This document shows, one piece after another, positions 6,373-7,540 of a stretch of 7,540 bases of DNA (position 1 is its first letter; the number at the start of each line of letters is the position of its first letter). The DNA comes from Anaerolineae bacterium. Its GTDB lineage: Bacteria; Chloroflexota; Anaerolineae; DUEN01. Made by a program: the position numbers and the translations under genes. Below the pieces are notes generated by a model that had not been told where the DNA came from, did no database searches, and was given only the letters and a program-made list of their open reading frames with translations. Location of the stretch: NCBI GenBank assembly GCA_021159845.1, contig JAGHDS010000263.1:1-7540 (forward strand), given 5' to 3'.

Positions 6373-6819
6373 ATGAGCGATCTGACGCGATGGGACCCAA
6401 TCAGTGATATCATGAGTCTGCGTCAGGCAATGGACCGCCTGATCGAGGAGAGTCTGTCCAGGTCCGGGTGGACGCGACGGGGGACCCAGGAACAGGAGTG
6501 GCGTCTTCCGGTGGATGCTTACACGACGCCGGAAGAGGTGGTGATCATCGCGTCGATCCCCGGCGTGGAGCCCGATGATGTGGAGATCACACTGGAAGGG
6601 GAAACCTTGACGATTCGCGGTGAGATCCCTGGCCCTGTAGAGAACGTCAACTATGTGTTGCAAGAGCGGACCTACGGTAAATTCTCCCGGACGCTGACAC
6701 TCAATGTGCCGGTAGACCCGGACAAGGCGGAAGCGACCTTCCAGAACGGTGTGTTGACATTGCGTATCCCCAAAGCGGAGGCGATTCGCCCCAAGGTGAT
6801 CAAGGTTACGACGAAGTGA
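6373..6819 (+). CDS. Hsp20/alpha-crystallin family small heat-shock protein
   Basis: This is a 148-residue ATP-independent holdase chaperone that binds unfolding proteins in the cytoplasm as a large oligomer. The ATG has AGGAG (6361-6365) 7 nt upstream. The N-terminal arm reads 'LTRWDPISDIMSLRQAMDRL' (4-23), the usual amphipathic bacterial Hsp20 start. The alpha-crystallin domain spans about 43-134, from 'WRLPVDAYTTPEEVVIIASI' to the hallmark A-x-x-x-N-G-V-L at 121-128 (ATFQNGVL). The C-terminal extension carries the I/V-x-I/V motif as I143-K144-V145, which docks into neighbouring subunits. Length is normal. It lies between the sugar operon and groESL. The 118-bp upstream gap with its 11-bp repeats, and the downstream hairpin, suggest it is a separate transcription unit. 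Confidence 0.95.
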   Translation: MSDLTRWDPISDIMSLRQAMDRLIEESLSRSGWTRRGTQEQEWRLPVDAYTTPEEVVIIASIPGVEPDDVEITLEGETLTIRGEIPGPVENVNYVLQERTYGKFSRTLTLNVPVDPDKAEATFQNGVLTLRIPKAEAIRPKVIKVTTK

Positions 6820-6825
6820 TCTTGA

Positions 6826-6914
6826 CTCATCCCCGCATCAACGGAATGCGTATAAGCCGTGGCCTGGGTAGGATGCAGGCCACGGCTCGCGTCGGCCTCG
6901 CTGGTAGGGATGAG
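6826..6914 (+). other. Nested multi-helix region between hsp20 and groES (candidate structured RNA)
   Basis: Three perfect helices fit together here. An outer 8-bp helix pairs CTCATCCC (6826-6833) with GGGATGAG (6907-6914). Directly adjoining it, CGCAT (6834-6838) pairs with ATGCG (6846-6850) around a 7-nt loop. The 12-bp stem 6855-6866/6876-6887 follows. Together they make a closed multibranch fold of 89 nt, starting 6 nt after the hsp20 stop. It may be the 3' end structure of the hsp20 mRNA, a processed small RNA, or a leader element of groESL. Function is unknown; only the pairing is seen. Confidence 0.35.
6855..6887 (+). terminator. Strong 12-bp hairpin after hsp20, probable terminator or mRNA-stabilising stem
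   Basis: AGCCGTGGCCTG (6855-6866) and CAGGCCACGGCT (6876-6887) form a perfect, GC-rich 12-bp stem with a 9-nt loop, located 35 nt after the hsp20 stop. No T-run follows (the next bases are CGCGTCGG), so it is not a textbook intrinsic terminator. It could act with Rho, protect the transcript 3' end, or terminate as U-poor hairpins are thought to do in some phyla. Confidence 0.5.
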
Positions 6915-6970
6915 CAGGAAGTGGGACTCACAGCGGTTGGTTGGATCCAGCCGGCCCGCCTTAGATCTCG

Positions 6971-6979
6971 TGCTATATA
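6971..6979 (+). promoter_or_regulatory. Extended -10 promoter of groESL
   Basis: TGCTATATA is a TGn extended -10 followed by TATATA (five of six matches to TATAAT), 24 bp before the groES ATG. No clear -35 hexamer is at the right distance (the area is CCGGCCCG), which extended -10 promoters tolerate. Initiation would be expected near 6986, giving a very short leader that contains the AGGAGG (6993-6998) site. Confidence 0.45.
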
Positions 6980-7003
6980 GTCCAGAATAGTTAGGAGGAA
7001 GGT

Positions 7004-7306
7004 ATGGCAGAAGTCAAATTGCGCCCGTTGGGAGACCGTGTCGTCGTCGAGCCGATCGAGGAGGAGGAGCGCACTGCCGGTGGCATCATCTTGCCGGAGA
7101 CGGCTAAGGAGAAGCCGCAGCAGGGCAAAGTGATTGCCGTTGGGCCAGGGGCCCGAGATGACAGCGGCAAGCGCATCCCGATGGATGTCAAGACAGGCGA
7201 TCGAGTGATCTATGCCAAGTACGCGGGCACCGAGGTGAAGTTGGACGGGGACCACAAGGTCCTGGTGTTGCGTGAGTCGGACATCCTGGCAATCGTCGAA
7301 CAGTGA
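7004..7306 (+). CDS. groES: Co-chaperonin GroES (Hsp10)
   Basis: This is the 100-residue co-chaperonin that caps the GroEL ring as a heptameric lid during ATP-driven folding of cytosolic proteins. The full family profile is visible: 'LRPLGDRVVVEPIEEEERTA' (6-25), the mobile loop with the GroEL-binding hydrophobic tripeptide in 'GGIILPETAKEKPQQGKV' (26-43), 'AVGPGARDDSGKRIPMDVKT' (45-64), 'GDRVIYAKYAGTEVKLDG' (65-82) and the C-terminal 'RESDILAIVEQ'. Length is standard. AGGAGG (6993-6998) is 5 nt before the ATG. It is followed after 50 nt by groEL, the usual bacterial operon order. Confidence 0.98.
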   Translation: MAEVKLRPLGDRVVVEPIEEEERTAGGIILPETAKEKPQQGKVIAVGPGARDDSGKRIPMDVKTGDRVIYAKYAGTEVKLDGDHKVLVLRESDILAIVEQ

Positions 7307-7356
7307 AACGGTGATGTGAAGGACTAAGTTGAGTGGAGAGATGGAGGGAGTGAGCG

Positions 7357-7540
7357 ATGCCTGCTAAGCAGTTAGTCTTTGCGGAGGAAGCTCGTCGGAA
7401 TTTGAAGATCGGAGTGGACACGCTGGCAAGCGCCGTGAAGACCACTCTGGGTCCCAAGGGCCGCAATGTTGCCCTCGACAAGAAGTGGGGTGCGCCCACC
7501 ATCACCCATGACGGCGTCACCGTTGCCAAGGAGATCGAGC
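7357..7540 (+). CDS. groEL: Chaperonin GroEL (Hsp60), N-terminal 61 codons, truncated by window end
   Basis: The first 61 residues of the tetradecameric ATP-dependent folding chamber are present; about 480 more should lie beyond the window. The start is ATG 7357 with GGAGG (7343-7347) 9 nt upstream. Visible landmarks are 'MPAKQLVFAEEARRNLKIGV' (1-20), the P-loop-like nucleotide-binding segment 'TTLGPKGRNVALDKKWGAPT' (29-48) and 'ITHDGVTVAKEIE' (49-61), with the catalytic aspartate at position 52 exactly as in E. coli GroEL. The frame stays open to the window end. It is the second gene of groESL. Confidence 0.97.
   Translation, partial: MPAKQLVFAEEARRNLKIGVDTLASAVKTTLGPKGRNVALDKKWGAPTITHDGVTVAKEIE

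Noticed and set aside
6262..6663. 133-codon minus-strand open frame across the hsp20 promoter and gene start
   Set aside because: It is a shadow of hsp20; it has no ribosome-binding site or recognisable domain and reads antisense through the repeat array.
6961..6986. Degenerate CIRCE-like element before groES
   Set aside because: The left half matches 7 of 9, but the right half matches only 5 of 9, with an 8-nt spacer instead of 9 and poor self-complementarity.

Overview
The window looks like chromosomal DNA of moderately high GC from a bacterium, probably a member of the Chloroflexota (Anaerolineae-like). This is an inference. It rests on the minus-strand MFS transporter, whose 'NIRN...LGASDFLIGLL' style is familiar from that phylum, on the GroEL start with its 'THDGVTVAKEIE' stretch, and on the mix of GH172/DUF2961, Gfo/Idh/MocA and ACT_7-type genes. 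I see no phage, IS element, CRISPR array, tRNA or rRNA.

Layout. Positions 2-763 (+) hold the C-terminal half of a MATE-family multidrug exporter that begins before the window. It converges, with 14 bp between stops, on a minus-strand MFS permease (778-2172). A 295-bp divergent intergenic region (2173-2467) carries a GCAGAT-rich imperfect inverted repeat, which resembles dispersed intergenic repeats of environmental bacteria, and a perfect 12-bp palindrome that could be an operator. A compact plus-strand operon follows: a second, unrelated-looking MFS permease (2468-3628), a GH172/DUF2961 glycoside hydrolase-like protein (3652-4749), a two-lobed ACT_7 (CASTOR-like) domain protein (4758-5228) and a Gfo/Idh/MocA NAD(P)-dependent oxidoreductase (5250-6254). 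Gaps between these genes are 8-23 nt. The plausible reading is uptake of a glycoside (MFS), hydrolysis inside the cell (GH172, no signal peptide), oxidation of a sugar or polyol (Gfo/Idh/MocA), and possibly small-molecule sensing by the ACT protein. The substrate cannot be read from sequence.

The right end is a protein-quality-control block: an Hsp20 small heat-shock protein (6373-6819), groES (7004-7306) and the first 61 codons of groEL (7357 to the window end). The hsp20 upstream region contains four CTAA(C/T) elements at exactly 11-bp intervals, the first overlapping the stop codon of the oxidoreductase gene. That is the geometry of OmpR/PhoB-type response-regulator sites. Between hsp20 and groES lies a strong 12-bp hairpin nested inside two further helices. 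groES is preceded by an extended -10 promoter, and no convincing CIRCE element is visible.

The most noteworthy signals are the 11-bp phased repeat upstream of hsp20, the ACT-domain gene inside a glycoside operon, the nested structured RNA between hsp20 and groES, and the GCAGAT repeat in the divergent transporter promoter region. No wholly new system is evident; the genes belong to recognisable families.
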